A stretch of 64,000 nt of DNA from Venturia oleaginea (taxonomy: Eukaryota; Ascomycota; Dothideomycetes; Venturiales; Venturiaceae), in NCBI GenBank assembly GCA_013176395.1, contig JABMLP010000025.1:434001-498000 (forward strand). Reading direction: 5' to 3'. Under the pieces are notes generated by a model. The model was given only the letters and a program-made list of their open reading frames with translations, was not told where the DNA came from and did not search any database. Shown here in pieces: positions 10,896-22,427 of the stretch (positions are counted from its first letter, which is position 1; every line of letters begins with the position of its first letter). The position numbers and the translations under genes are program-made.

Positions 10896-11949
10896 TTCGA
10901 TGTTCTATCGCGTGATCTCGAAACGAAATTCAGATGCTTGAAGCTCTGGCTGGAGCTGCCGTCAATGAACTAGGAGTTACATTGTGCCTCAAGCACCTCT
11001 ACTGGGTCAAAAAATCTCTGCTACCAGCAACGATAGAGTGTCATCTCGCATCGACATGGAATTTGCAAGCGACTCGTTGACCTGGAGCTTCGAGAACGAA
11101 ACAGTCTACAGGGATGATAGACATAGGCTCAATGACAATTTCCTCGTCTTTCTTAAGCGTCGCAGCTGGTACATACATCTACATGTGTTAGACCAAGCAA
11201 TCCATGGACACGGTCACAATAGCACATAAACCATCTTTCTGAGAATACACAATGGCAGTCTCAGACTGCAGTCGATACAAAGATGAAAAGATTAAGATAG
11301 CGACCAGCAGTGATGACCGTTGCAACAAAGCAGCCCGAAGAAAAGTATGTTTGAGCTTCTCTCCAGCCTTGTTAGGCGATATTGAGGAAGGATAGACATA
11401 TCCCAAGGAGCAAACTTAGGGAGATCTGTCATGCCTTAGATACTGACGCGTATAGTACGCGTCGAAGCCGCGCCATGCTTCTTTGCCTCAGCGCTTTCGT
11501 GCGACGTATCGAAGTAGTTATATTTGATGCTGATGAGATGAAGATCACGTATCTCACATGCTGAGCAAGACCATCAGCTTGATGGTCGTGGGTGTAGAGT
11601 CGACAGACGATGATCCGGTTCACGCAGAACGCCACAACAACGCAACAAGCCATGATTAGTCAGAAGATCACGTGAAAGATTCGCTCTCTGATCTACAAGG
11701 GCTCGCCCCTCGCCTTCGAACTCAACGCCTCAACACCTTCGTTGTTAAGACTCGGGGACAGCATTGTCCGGACTTGCGCGGCAAGACAGCACCTCCGTAG
11801 TCATGCCATTCAGAGAACCGGCTGAAGTCTTCCCGCATGCACGACTCGTCAGAATCATCTCTACGCCTGACAGACCATGACAGATCTACCCCGTTGTAGT
11901 ATTACCCCGCTACAGGAATAATCTTTATAGGGATATCCCCGCAGTATTA
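10896..11949. other. Gene-poor stretch, possible relics only
   Basis: Two short minus-strand frames (11188-11406 and 11429-11653) contain hydrophobic segments but no recognisable family. They could be remnants of a membrane-protein gene. No further claim is possible. Confidence 0.3.
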
Positions 11950-12460
11950 CTAGTCACGGTCGGTGGTGTCGCGGACCGTGGCTATAACGAGGTCACGTCG
12001 AGTAAGTACGGGCTTGCGTAGCGACGATTCTGACGAGACATGTACCAGCGCGCCCCAGTTCGGTTTCAATAACGGATGAAAACAGGCCTCTAGTATGGGT
12101 GATTCACCAATCAGCGACATCGAATCTCGAGATTTACAGCCGATCAGCTTACCAACCAATACATAGTAGATACCAATCGAACTCGTTGAAACCGTCCTGG
12201 GGCGCGCTGGTATAGACACCCACGACGTCTTTCATTGGCTGGAATCGTCCTGGATGGACAACGGGCAACGGACATTCTCCGGTAAACCAAAGCCGATCGG
12301 AGATGTTGATCACGCCCGAGGGGTCAACTCCGACTCCCTTCATCCTTTCTACGAGTGAATGCCATAACCTGGGAGCTGCAGGTGCTGCTTGGTAGTGCTC
12401 ATCCGCCAGTATCATTAGCCAGAAATCCCTGTCGTTACGTGTCATGTTATCATCCATTCG
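11950..12460 (-). CDS. Conserved-looking hypothetical protein
   Basis: Not recognised. Exon 1 starts at about 12460 with MDDNMTRNDRDFW and gives protein-like sequence including APRLWHSLVERMKGVGVDP, GVINISDRLWFTGECPLPVV and PQDGFNEFDWY. After an intron of uncertain limits between about 12130 and 12180, a second exon gives FHPLLKPNWGALVHV and ends in VRDTTDRD with TAG near 11950. The gene is transcribed away from the AtuA-family gene, sharing a short region of about 120 bp, so the two may be co-regulated. Truncation cannot be excluded. Confidence 0.4.
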
Positions 12461-12580
12461 GAAAAAGCGAGTATAAGAACTAGCCGTTTGGCTTTGATGT
12501 CTGCTACAATAATACAGCCTACGATAAAACAGCTCAGACAAAGTTTTTTTTTTTCTTTCAAACGCCACGATATCAACGGA

Positions 12581-14914
12581 ATGATTTCTGAAGAAGCAGA
12601 GACTATGACAAGCAATCCCTCAAGGCCGGTTAGAGTGGCTAATTGCTCGGGATGCAATAGTTTGTTTTATCACAGCAGTCTTCAAGAGAAAAGTCTTAAC
12701 CTTGTATCAAGTGGATCCAGCGTGGCAAATGCTTGAGCAGGCCAAGAGCGATGTCGATTTTATCACCGGCGACGTATGGACTTGTTTGCGAGTTATGGAG
12801 ACGATATCTATGCTAACTTGGTGTAGTATCTGGCAGAGGTGAACATCGCCGGAAATGCTGAAGCATATAGGTAAGATAGAATTTGCAAGGAAAGAAGAAA
12901 GAAGCATTCAAAAGAGGAGCTTGCGTAGTTTCTGTAACAAGTCTTCATACGATGTAAATCTTCGGACTGACGTGGATCAAAGAGCAGGCAAACATGATGG
13001 CTGGGAGGAGACGGCCTGGCTCGGTCTTGAGATGAGCATCGAAGAGCTCGCAAGACGGCGCGTGAAGGTTGTCATAAATGGAGGTGGTCTCAACCCAGCC
13101 GGCTTGGCCGCAAAAGTCGCAAATTTGGCTTTCGAAAAGAAGCTTGACCTTAAGATTGCCTACGTATTAGGAGATGATGTTCTCCCAAAATTGGGACCAG
13201 ATCTAGCTTCGCTCGGAGAGAAGCTGCCGCCTCATTTGGACTCGGTCTGTCCCGATGTCAAGGTTCCAGACGAATCTCTTCGATTCAAAAGTCTTCAGTC
13301 TGCGCCACTCGTATCTGCCAATGCATATCTTGGCGCTAGGGCCATTGTTGCAGGCCTTCGCGATGGTGCAGATACCATCATCTGCGGCAGGGTCTCAGAT
13401 GCATCTCCTGTTATAGGTGCAGCTTGGTATGAGAACATGCAAAATGCCTTGACCCTTGGCCAGAAAACTGACATCCACTTATTTAGGTACTGGCACAACT
13501 GGAAGGATTCTGACTACGATCAGCTAGCTGGATCCTTGCTTTCTGGCCATTTGATTGAATGCAGTGCTTATGTCACGGGTAGGACGCACAAATCTTGACA
13601 AAAACTGCCATGCTTACATTCTTAGGCGGGAATTTCAGCGGGTTTACACGATATAACATCGAAGAATTTTACGAACCAGGATTTCCCATTGCGGAAATAG
13701 CAAAGGACGGCTCTTGCGTAATCACTAAGAATCCAAACACAGGCGGTATGATAACGACAGAGACCGTCCGATGTCAGTTGTTATACGAACTCCAAGGCAA
13801 CATATACTTGCACAGCGATGTGAAGGCTTATCTCAACGACGTATCTGTCGAGTCGATTGGCAAAGACCGGTAAGTAACCAAATTCAATTCTGGGCTACCA
13901 GGCTCCATCAAGCTAACCGTGGCGGCAGTGTACAAGTGTGCGGTATCAGAGGTGCGCCTCCGCCTCCAACTACGAAGGTGGCTTGCTTTTATCCAGGTGG
14001 CTATCAATCCCAGCTGTTGACCAATGCGGCAGGGTATGGTGTCGCCCAAAAATGGCAACTATTCGAGACCCAAACGAGGAGAGGTCTCAAACAAATGGGT
14101 CTGGACCAAAAGTTTACACTGATCGACTTTCAGGTGTAAGTCATCGATTGCGGTCCTTTGAGAATATCGCTGACGAGGGTTCAGGGTTGGATTGCCAGAG
14201 CTAAATCCAAGAAGTCAACTGCGAAGCACGAACTACTGCAGGCTTTTCACTGAAGCTTCCACACCAGAACCACTTATGGCCATACTCAAAGTCCTCATGG
14301 ACATTGCGCTACGTCATGGCTCGGGCTTCCACTCATCGCTCGATTTTCGTACAGCTCTTCCACGACCATTTCTCTCATATTACCCAGCGTTGTACGCCCA
14401 GGACGACCTGGAAGAATCAGTTGTGATCTTAGATGCAAAAAATGGCAACACCAACCGCACGGAAGCTGCGGACGCAGATAATAAAATCATCCAAGCGGGA
14501 CATCCTCCAGCCTATGAGCCTTTGGAGCGTCGCGACAATTACGATTCACCAGAGCAAGATCTTTCTGTATTCGGCTCCACGCAGGCTATAAAATTGGGTG
14601 AAGTTGCTTTTGCCCGCTCAGGCGATAAGGGGTCCAACCTCAACTGCGGTGTATTCGTCAATACTCCAAAGCAGTGGGAATGGCTCAAGGCATTCCTCAG
14701 CCACGATCGCTTCATCAAGCTGATTGGTGACGACTGGAAAGAAGGATTCCATCTCGAGCGTGTTGAATTTCCCCAAATTTTCGCAGTCCACTTCGTTGTG
14801 TATGGTATTCTTGGAAGAGGAGTCAGCGGCAGTTCGCGACTGGATTGCTTGGGGAAAGGATTCGGGGATTACATCCTGGACAAAGTGGTGGATGTTCCTG
14901 TCAAGGTGCTGTAA
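12581..14914 (+). CDS. AtuA-family protein (acyclic terpene utilisation, DUF1446)
   Basis: Homologue of bacterial AtuA, encoded with the citronellol/geraniol breakdown genes of Pseudomonas; its biochemical role is not settled. Seven exons: 12581-12659, 12712-12773, 12827-12870, 12983-13578, 13626-13869, 13929-14135 and 14185-14914, giving about 653 aa. The N-terminal domain shows VRVANCSG, VDFITGDYLAEVNIAGNAEA, VVINGGGLNPAGLA, IICGRVSDASPVIGAAW and VTGGNFSGF. The C-terminal AtuA-like domain shows GEVAFARSGDKGSNLNCGVF. Every intron has GT...AG and the joins restore family motifs, though introns 1 and 4 have weaker sites. ATG 12581 gives a short leader before VRVANCSG. The frame is intact, unlike the Ldi-like relic 2.5 kb upstream. 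Confidence 0.85.
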
Positions 14915-15686
14915 ATAAAATCCAGTGTGAAGATAACGAAGTCTTTGACGGGCTCGAATTGATACTGAATTTCTGATTACCAGATGAAGTTACTACGTCT
15001 GGAGGGTATGACATATTAGGCGTGCGTGAATCATCAACAAGGCCCAACGGTCTCGGAATTTCCAATTCTCGTACCGTATATTTTGGCCAAAGTCGGTCGC
15101 TGCCCAGTCCTTGTAGGTGGTCTATGTATCGCTTGAAGAAGTAATGGCTAAACCATAGAAACTCGGTCACTACTTCTTCAAGACTAGCTCCTGCGAGAAG
15201 CTCGGGTGAAAGTCCACCTTAAGGACAGGGCGCGACCGACTTTGGCCGGAATATACGGTAGATTATGTTGTTTTTAGTATGTTTTGGGAACTGGTAAGTG
15301 ATCGGCGCCTAACATGCATGTACTATGGTTGCTGGCCCAAAGAAGGTTAATTTTTCTCAGCGATCGACAGAATCCTTCCTACCCCAACTTCTCCTTACCA
15401 ACGTAGGATTATAACAAAGACCTCCTCAGCGATAAGTATAGAAAGATCAGGAGAATAGACTCGTAAAAGATCGATAAGAAGAACCCTATTACTTACAAAG
15501 ATTCAGAATAAAAACGACCTAAGCGACCTCAGCGCATAGGCCAAGGCAGGGATTAGAACTAACCCTCTTTTGGCCTGATACAGTAATACCCTCCAGACAT
15601 ATTTCCGTCTTTCGGATAACGACACCCAGTAACCCTATCAGCGAAAGATATTGCCTCGCCAACAATCATCTACATACTTGCGTTCT
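14915..15686. other. AT-rich intergenic, probable old repeat DNA
   Basis: No gene. From about 15360 to 15600 the sequence is poor in CpA and rich in TA and in AT-rich words such as GATTAGAACTAACC, resembling mutated transposon sequence. No ends or coding fragments can be defined. Confidence 0.35.
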
Positions 15687-15790
15687 TATCCATCGGAGTT
15701 TGTATCAGTCGGAGATTCTATCGATCGGAGATTTTATGAACCGGAGTTCATATCGATCGGAGATTCTATCAATCAATCGGAGTTTGTATC
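15687..15790 (+). repeat. 16-bp tandem repeat, about six units
   Basis: The unit reads approximately TATCRATCGGAGWTTN. Units start at 15687, 15703, 15719, 15735, 15751 and 15767 (the last is 4 bp longer through an extra AATC). Copies differ at one to four positions. It lies in a gene-free stretch; no spacers and no relation to CRISPR. Confidence 0.85.
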
Positions 15791-16220
15791 AAGCCAAGTG
15801 CCTTGATGAATTTCGCCAACCTTGCAATACTTCCCTGAAACGCGGGGGAGACCAGGTCCACGAGACAAGAACATGTTCCCATGTTTCATTATAGTGCGTG
15901 ATCCAAACGTGTGGGAGGCTGTGCTAATGAGGTTTTTTATGGACGTGAGCGCACGTTGTGGAGGGTGATTCGAATACCTCTTAGGGCAATTCACTGTGCA
16001 TCGGTATAATATATAAAAACCCAGCACCACCAGGATATTCGCCAAATTACCCTAATACGGTAGGATATGGGGGCAAACGAGGCTTACTGGGATTAGACCT
16101 ATTTCCAATCATCTTACGCAATGATGTCCGATACAATGAGTAAGTGTTGAATCACCTGTATGAGTGTGGCATAATTGCTAGGCAGACTATGCAAATTGGC
16201 ACTGCCATGAACCGCGCCCT

Positions 16221-16227
16221 TATATAA
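16221..16227 (+). promoter_or_regulatory. TATA box of the CoA-transferase gene
   Basis: TATATAA lies 40 bp before the start codon at 16267, within CCCTTATATAAGACG. A 5' leader shorter than 40 nt would follow. Confidence 0.45.
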
Positions 16228-16260
16228 GACGTCATTCCAACCTGAAGACATCAACTCACA

Positions 16261-16330
16261 GCAAAAATGTCATCAATCAATGCAACAAATGGACAAGCAA
16301 AAATGTCATCAACCAATGCAACAAACGGAC
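16261..16330 (+). repeat. 36-bp tandem duplication across the start codon
   Basis: Unit 1 (16261-16296) and unit 2 (16297-16330) are nearly identical, differing by T/C changes. Each carries the context GCAAAAATGTCATCAA, so the start codon with its upstream A-rich context is duplicated in frame. The protein therefore starts with two near-copies of MSS(I/T)NATNG. Confidence 0.9.
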
Positions 16331-18209
16331 GCCACTCGGACTATTCCGTCCCATCACAGACGAGAGCCGTCTTGGAAGACGGTATCCTGAATAACCCTCT
16401 CATCGCCAAGGACTTGCCCGAAGATGTCAAAGAGCTTGGAAAGAAAATCAAGTTCGAGGGCTATGATGCGCCGTCGATACCAATAAACTGGAGATTTGCG
16501 GAAAGCGTGTCTGCGTTGAAGGGAATAGAGGCGGTTATGGTCTTAGCTTTATTGAAGAAGAAGTACAACACCGACGTTAAAGAGGTAAAGATAAATACGT
16601 ACATGGTTTCAATTCCTAATATACAATCGTTGTAACTAAAGAAACCAACAGCGATCACGCGTCTCTATTCTTCATGTCCACACTAATCTACGCAATCGAT
16701 CCCCACGGCGCCAATGTCACAGCCGCAGCCGCAGCCTCTCCAGAAACAGCTTCCCAGTTGGAAAAATGGTTTCCCAATCGCGATATCCATCGCACCATAT
16801 CGACGCCACACAGAGCATCATCAACAAACATTTACAAAACAAAAGACAATCGTTTCTTCCATCTTCATGGTCCGTAGACCCCCCAAACATCAAAAACATT
16901 CCAAAGTATATTTACTAATAAATACTCACCAGGAAGTATGAACCCAGACCCCACCCTCGAATCCATCGGTCTCCCAGCGGAATTCGACTCAAAAACCCTC
17001 GAGGACGCATGGAAACCCTTCGAGGAGAAAATGTCCCAAATCACCTCATCAGAGATGCAAACGCTCGCCTCAGACAAATACAAACAAGCCGGCACAATCT
17101 GCTACACCATCGACGAGTACAAAAACAGCGATCACGGAAAAGCAAACGCCCAAATCGGTCTCTTCGAAATCCGCGAACATGCTTCAAAGCACGCACCAAG
17201 TTGGTGGCCCGATTCGCCCCAAACATCCGCGAAAAGACCGTTGGCTGGATTGAAGGTTGTGGATCTCACGAGGATTATTGCTGCGCCGGTTATTACGAGG
17301 GGACTTGCCGAGCTAGGTGCTAGTGTGATGAGGATTACTGCCCCCCATATCGTCGATCACTCATTACTCCACTGTGATCTGAATTGGGGCAAGTGGAACT
17401 GCCATCTCGATTTCCGGCAAGAAGCGGATCGTGCCAAGTTGAGGGAACTAATCCTGGATGCCGACGTCGTGGTTAGTGCGTATCGACCACACGTTCTCGA
17501 TAAATGGGGCTTCGGAGAAGACGACATATTGAAGATAGTTGAGGGAAGGGAAAGAGGAATCATCTACGTTCGAGAAAACTGTTATGGATGGTATGGACCT
17601 TGGGCTTACAGAAGTGGATGGCAACAAATCAGCGACGCCTGCTGTGGTGTCAGCATAGAATTCGGTCGAGCAATGGGCAACGACGAACCCGTCACTCCCC
17701 CCTTCCCCAATTCTGATTACTGTTCAGTATCTCACAATCCTCCTCAGATCTCTTGTCTAACTTTGCATAGCACCGGTATAGCCGGCATAGCCGGGGTTCT
17801 CATAGCTCTCCTCCGTCGCGCCGAAAAAGGCGGCTCCTACTCCATCGACACCGCCTTAAACTATTACTCCCAATGGCTCATCAACTCCTGTGGTACCTAC
17901 CCACCCCAAGTCTGGGAAGACCTCTGGACTAGCTACAGAAAACCCGTCTTCAGATATAAACACTCAATGCTCTATACCTTCCCCCGAATAATGAATCTAC
18001 TAGCTCAAAACGAGAAAAGTGCGATACGACAAACGGAATTTTTCGAGGAGAGGGAAGCGAAGAACTTATCAACAACGATTAGAGCCGTAAAACCTGTTTT
18101 TCAGTTTCCGGGTGGGGAGGTGGAGTTGGGTTTCAATGTCGGGACGAGGGGAAATGGTGTCGATCAGCCCAGGTGGCCGGAGGATCTGATGACAGAGGTT
18201 GTGAGGTAG
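16267..18209 (+). CDS. Class III CoA-transferase (CaiB/BaiF family)
   Basis: Moves CoA between carboxylic acids; substrate unknown. Exons 16267-16598, 16652-16869 and 16933-18209 give about 608 aa. Joins restore EVKINTDHASLFFMSTLI across intron 1 and FFHLHGSMNPDPTLESIGLP across intron 2. The family core is seen as LAGLKVVDLTRIIAAPVITR, LAELGASVMRITAP, LNWGKWNCHLDFR, VVSAYRPHVLDKWGFGEDD and GIAGIAGVLIALLRRAEKGG. A 51-nt stretch at about 17720-17770 encodes residues not expected between NSDYC and TGIAG. It has intron-like ends but removing it breaks frame, so it is kept here. A downstream start at 16303 inside the duplication is equally possible. It is probably functionally linked to the AtuA-family gene upstream. 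Confidence 0.85.
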
Positions 18210-18737
18210 AATGCAAGACTTGGATGGTGATGCTGTGTGCGATAGTGCAGAATTATATCATGTTGACATACCGCTTATCCAGAATCAAAAATTTGGTCCG
18301 TTTCGTCTTTTAAAGCAATATCTGAAGTCACGAAGTATGAACATGGATGAAAGAAAGACGTGCTCGCACGTTGCAGACTTGACTTTGAGCAGACCGATTG
18401 GAACCGGAGAGACGTGATTGATTCACTAACTCTTGATACTGATCGAAGATTACACTGGGCCCGATGTCTCTTGCCCCGATGTCGAAATTGAGGTTCTGCA
18501 TTCCAATTCTGCAAACTTGCCGGAATTTTAATCGCCATTGATAACCAATATCAATCAAGGGATCATTCTGTTGTTCGAGATATGTGAGTGCTTTGGGGCG
18601 TAGTTTGAACATAAAGGCTGTGATTGTCCTCACTGCAATGCTCGCCGCAATCAAGATTGTCTCAGAATAGACTATCCAGCGGGAGCCTTTGGTTTGCAGC
18701 AATCTGACCAGTGTTAGAACCGTTGACGAGGGTTTTC
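18210..18737. other. Downstream region with an unassigned membrane-like frame
   Basis: On the minus strand (about 18328-18720) an open frame contains a hydrophobic stretch (ETILIAASIAVRTITAFMF) followed by basic and polar sequence. It could be a separate small gene or a former 3' exon of the HET gene; no intron joins the two in frame. No function assigned. Confidence 0.3.
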
Positions 18738-20441
18738 TCAAACAAGGATATATCTCCTTAGTCTTTTCGAAATTGGCTCTCCGGATGTGGGAACGACTTC
18801 GTGATGCCACACATATCCAACAATTCTGTGAATATAGCCTTCGAACGACGTCGATTCTCTGCCCACCAATTGTAATACCGGATCCAAATGAGTGCAGGCT
18901 TCCTGAGATCTGACGATCATATCTTCTTTCTTCAATGTGATCGGCCCTATACCAATGGACCCATCCAGACAGACGTAAAACTGATGTTGGGACATTGCGT
19001 AAACAAATGCGTGCATATCGGGGTCGTCAAATTCCAACATTTCGAGCTCGAGCCATGAGTTGGCGAGCGACCTCCTCATGGCATCAAAGTCATCGTTGAA
19101 AATTCCCATGGAAATTCCGATCCTCAACAATTTTGCGGCCCGGATACCACTTCTACGGCATGCCTTGGTGATCGCATCCAGCTCGTTCTGAATCTCATCA
19201 CTGCCCGTTGAAGGTGACCAACCCCCAAAGATATTCTGTACGTAGTGTTCTCGACAATCGATGGATATTTTGCCCTGAAGGAGTATCGATGTGGAAAAGG
19301 TGGGAATGTCGACTTCGCCTGTGCCAGAATTTGCCGCAGCCAAAGTACCGTCATGCCTGGCAGTACTCCAGTCTGGTACCCACGACGGATGATTGATATC
19401 ACGACGGGAAAGACTCTTGAAGCTGCAGCAACGGACCAGGAGCTCCTGGGAGTAGCCACGTTTGAGACGCATCGTCGCAAAATGAACGTAGATACGCTGC
19501 CACTGACAACTATAATCGAACAGCTGGTTGGCGCTAGTACTGTATGAGAAGGCGCTCGACGACAGAAAAGGCAATACAGATGTCTTTTCCGAGCTAAAAT
19601 TGCTAACATCTTTGGCTAGGCTGAACAAGCTGTATAGCCTGTCTCGAGGATCGAAACATTCGGCTTGATGGTGTGTCCAAAGCAACTCGAGCATAGTTGA
19701 TGGAGTTCTTCCCAAGTCACAGACAGCATCTAGGACTCTCTGGCTCAAAGGGTCTAGCGGCCCCTGCGCACTCATTTTCAGTTGTTGTAATCCCAACAGA
19801 AACACATTCCAAGCCATTTTGTTGGCCATCCAGTGCACTGCTATGTCATTACTGAGCTCGACCTCCTGAATGACCTATCGGCGCCGGAACCAAGGGGGAC
19901 GAAGAAGTTTCTGCACTGAAGACCAGGGGACATGGATGAGAACAGAGGGTTGGTTTGCCTTCGCTGATTTTGTAGCCAAAGTAGGATGTCGAAGATGCCA
20001 GAAAACTGCTGCAGCATCCTGATTATCTCCGGACCCAAGCCATAGGTGTAATTTTCGTGCACATTGGTATATTTCGCCCATCAACTGAACTTGAACTCCT
20101 TTCTCTTCGGCATCCTGTTGATTGAGACAGATTATATCGACCCACAATCGTACTTGTCTATGGCCTTTACCTAGATGCCTCAACATCGAATCAACATTTT
20201 CAGTAATGCTCAAACGAGCTGAACCGTCAAGTGCAATCCATCTGATGAAAATCGGCTGGCCACAGACATACGAGACTGTCTCATATTGTCGGACACCAGT
20301 CAAGTCGTTGACAATGAGCTCACGATCGTCGTGCAATAATTCGCCGACCAGAGGAGCAGATGACTCGGCTGCAGGCTGCAAAAGGAGTATTCGAATTGAT
20401 TCCGGACGTTCCAAAGGCCTATAGGTATATGGCAAGTCCAT
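18738..20441 (-). pseudogene. HET-domain protein, otherwise intact, with one in-frame TAG
   Basis: Heterokaryon-incompatibility (HET) protein, a nonself-recognition and cell-death family. ATG 20441 begins MDLPYTYRPLERPESIRILL, the usual HET start; the frame is open further upstream to 20603. HET blocks follow: YETVSYVCGQP, LRLWVDIICLNQQD-like sequence (VRLWVDIICLNQQDAEEK), and LLRPPWFRRR. At 19875-19877 a TAG stands where the family has Trp (WFRRRWVIQE), and the same frame continues with VIQEVELSND and runs without further lesion to 18738, including YIHRIVGYVWH near the C-terminus. A single nonsense codon, readthrough or A-to-I editing (UAG to UGG) are all compatible with the DNA. Confidence 0.8.
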
Positions 20442-20704
20442 GTTCCGCAACCATAAAAAGCCTGGACGAGCATCGAATTTGAACTCTGTATTGAGACGGA
20501 TGGTAAGCCGAAATGAAGAGGTGGCGATGCTCGAATACCCCGCATGCAAGACGAAGACTGCTGATGAGGCTGCGTGACCATCGGCTTGGCTGACATCCAT
20601 CACGGCATCTCAGCTGACGTGAGAATAGACTGTCCACCTCAACACCCATCCTCTATCCCTCACTCTTCTGCATTGCGGAATACATATTGCCAATACAAGC
20701 AACC

Positions 20705-20992
20705 ATGTCAACAACCACTATGGAACCAACAAACTTCTTCTCTTTACCTCGCGAACTGCGCCAGATGATTCTTGTCTATTCCGACAATTCCTCTCGACTT
20801 CCCACTCAACCACATCGGTGGTGGTCCACTATCGACACTTTGCTGCGAATCTGGGAGGAGAAACGGATTGTTGACTGGGCCAATGTCCTGAAGAAGGTTG
20901 ACAGGCGAATCTTCGAGGATGTTGATTACGCGGCCAACAGATGGACGCATGACTTGGAAGATTGGATAGGGCTGATGAAGTCGAACAAATGA
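20705..20992 (+). CDS. Small F-box-like fungal protein
   Basis: 95 aa, single exon. It starts MSTTTMEPTNFFSLPRELRQ, where FFSLPRELRQMIL resembles the short F-box-like opening of many filamentous-fungal proteins. The remainder (WANVLKKVDRRIFEDVDYAA) parallels a segment of the gene at 58764-59303, so both belong to one small family. It diverges from the HET gene over about 260 bp. An upstream ATG at 20687 is possible. Function unknown; an F-box role in ubiquitination is only suggested. Confidence 0.6.
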   Translation: MSTTTMEPTNFFSLPRELRQMILVYSDNSSRLPTQPHRWWSTIDTLLRIWEEKRIVDWANVLKKVDRRIFEDVDYAANRWTHDLEDWIGLMKSNK

Positions 20993-21613
20993 GTTGTTGC
21001 TGCTGCTTCCGGGAAACTTTCGAAGGAAAGGAGAAAAGCAGATCGAGGTAGGATTCTTCGCTGTCCATGTTGGATTCCTGCTGACGCGATGAGTAGGGTG
21101 CACGAGTGAGGCTTCGGAAAATTTTACCACGAATCTAGGAGTGCTCATATCGAATGCTTGAAGTGGTTACCGACGCGAGATGAAGCCTACCCAATTCTTT
21201 TCTGCCATTGATATCGTGCCAGCCGGTTATTATTTCGCAGCGAGAGGTCCGGCATTGTAGAGAATCTGTAGAGGGAAATGTAGTTGTGATCTAGCTGGAG
21301 CAGTCAGTGGTTGGGTTAGCTGTGATGCTGAGGGGAGACGCTCGGCTGAAATGCATTGCCGTTCTTCAGACACCCCCATTGATATGAATATATTGTCAAA
21401 AGAGGTGATTTCATTGCTTCCGTCCTTAACATCTCATCTTCTAGAGACTGAAGTGACCCAAACGCCTCTAAATGCAGCGCACGTTCGTAGTGGAACACCG
21501 TCTGCCTCATTGTAACCCATCCTTCTCAATCATGATGATATCCTACACGTTACCCCAAATCTCCTATTCTATCATCTTCGGTCGTCCTGGTTCGTATTCG
21601 TGGGTTTGTTGAT
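20993..21613. other. Intergenic, no gene seen
   Basis: No open frame here has protein-like composition or motifs. Confidence 0.4.
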
Positions 21614-21970
21614 CTAAGGCGGAAGCAAAAGCTCGCTGAAGCTGCTGTGTAGGAATGCGACGCCGGCCTAAAAGGTTGATGAATTAGCTTCTGCTCATCT
21701 CTCATTACCCCATTGTCCAACCATGAGACCTTTGACATCGCACTAGGCACCCTCATTTCCCACCTCCTTCAATTCCTACACACCACTCTCTTTTCGTCCC
21801 ACCGCCATCATTCTCGTCACTCTCACTCCTTCCCAATCAATGCGAGCACTCAAACTTACAACAAACAATCCCACCGCAGTCAAAACCTGTCTATTGTCCG
21901 CACTCGTCAGCTCCCCAAAAACCGTCTGCGCAAAGTTCTTCTCCTGCAATGTTCGTCCCTTTGGCGGCAT
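21614..21970 (-). CDS. TOM6: TOM6, small subunit of the mitochondrial import pore
   Basis: Tom6 stabilises the TOM complex in the mitochondrial outer membrane. Exon 1 is 21860-21970 and exon 2 is 21614-21667, joined across a 192-nt intron (GTAAGT...TTTTAG) in phase 0. The product is 54 aa. It starts MPPKGRTLQEKNFAQTVFGE, continues TSADNRQVLTAVGLFV and ends AGVAFLHSSFSELLLPP. The short charged N-terminus, the single hydrophobic segment and the FLHSSFSE...LLP ending match fungal Tom6 proteins. The long intron relative to the coding length makes this gene easy to miss. Confidence 0.85.
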
Positions 21971-22427
21971 CGTGATAATTTCGCTTCTTGAGTTCGTAAA
22001 TGTGTGATATGAGTATGGAGTAGGGGAGGTGAGGGTTTGTCTGATTGATGGGTGGAGGTTTGTTGATTCTGAGGCTTGTTGGTGAGTTGGAACTGTGACG
22101 GCGATGAAGCTGCTCGTTTGAACAAACGAGAAATTTGAGTAGGGGTCTGATCTGATCACGTGTATGATGGCTTAATTGGAGCTATAATGATGATATCGGT
22201 TGCAAGGACTTTCTGGATTTGAAATCAAGTTCAGTTCAATTATTCTATACATCAAGCCAATGATATATCCATCTCCCGCCGAATATCATGAACACCAGAA
22301 GTAAGTACAGCTCCAATAGATCCACCCTTTTCCACAGCCCAGCCACGCAAGGCCACCCAAACATGTGCATGAAGAATTATAAAGCTTCACCATACAAATC
22401 ACGGTGTCGAATTTTCGAAGTTGCTAT

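Noticed and set aside
15687..15790. Possible CRISPR-like array
   Set aside because: The units are contiguous without spacers and the host is a fungus; a tandem repeat explains it.
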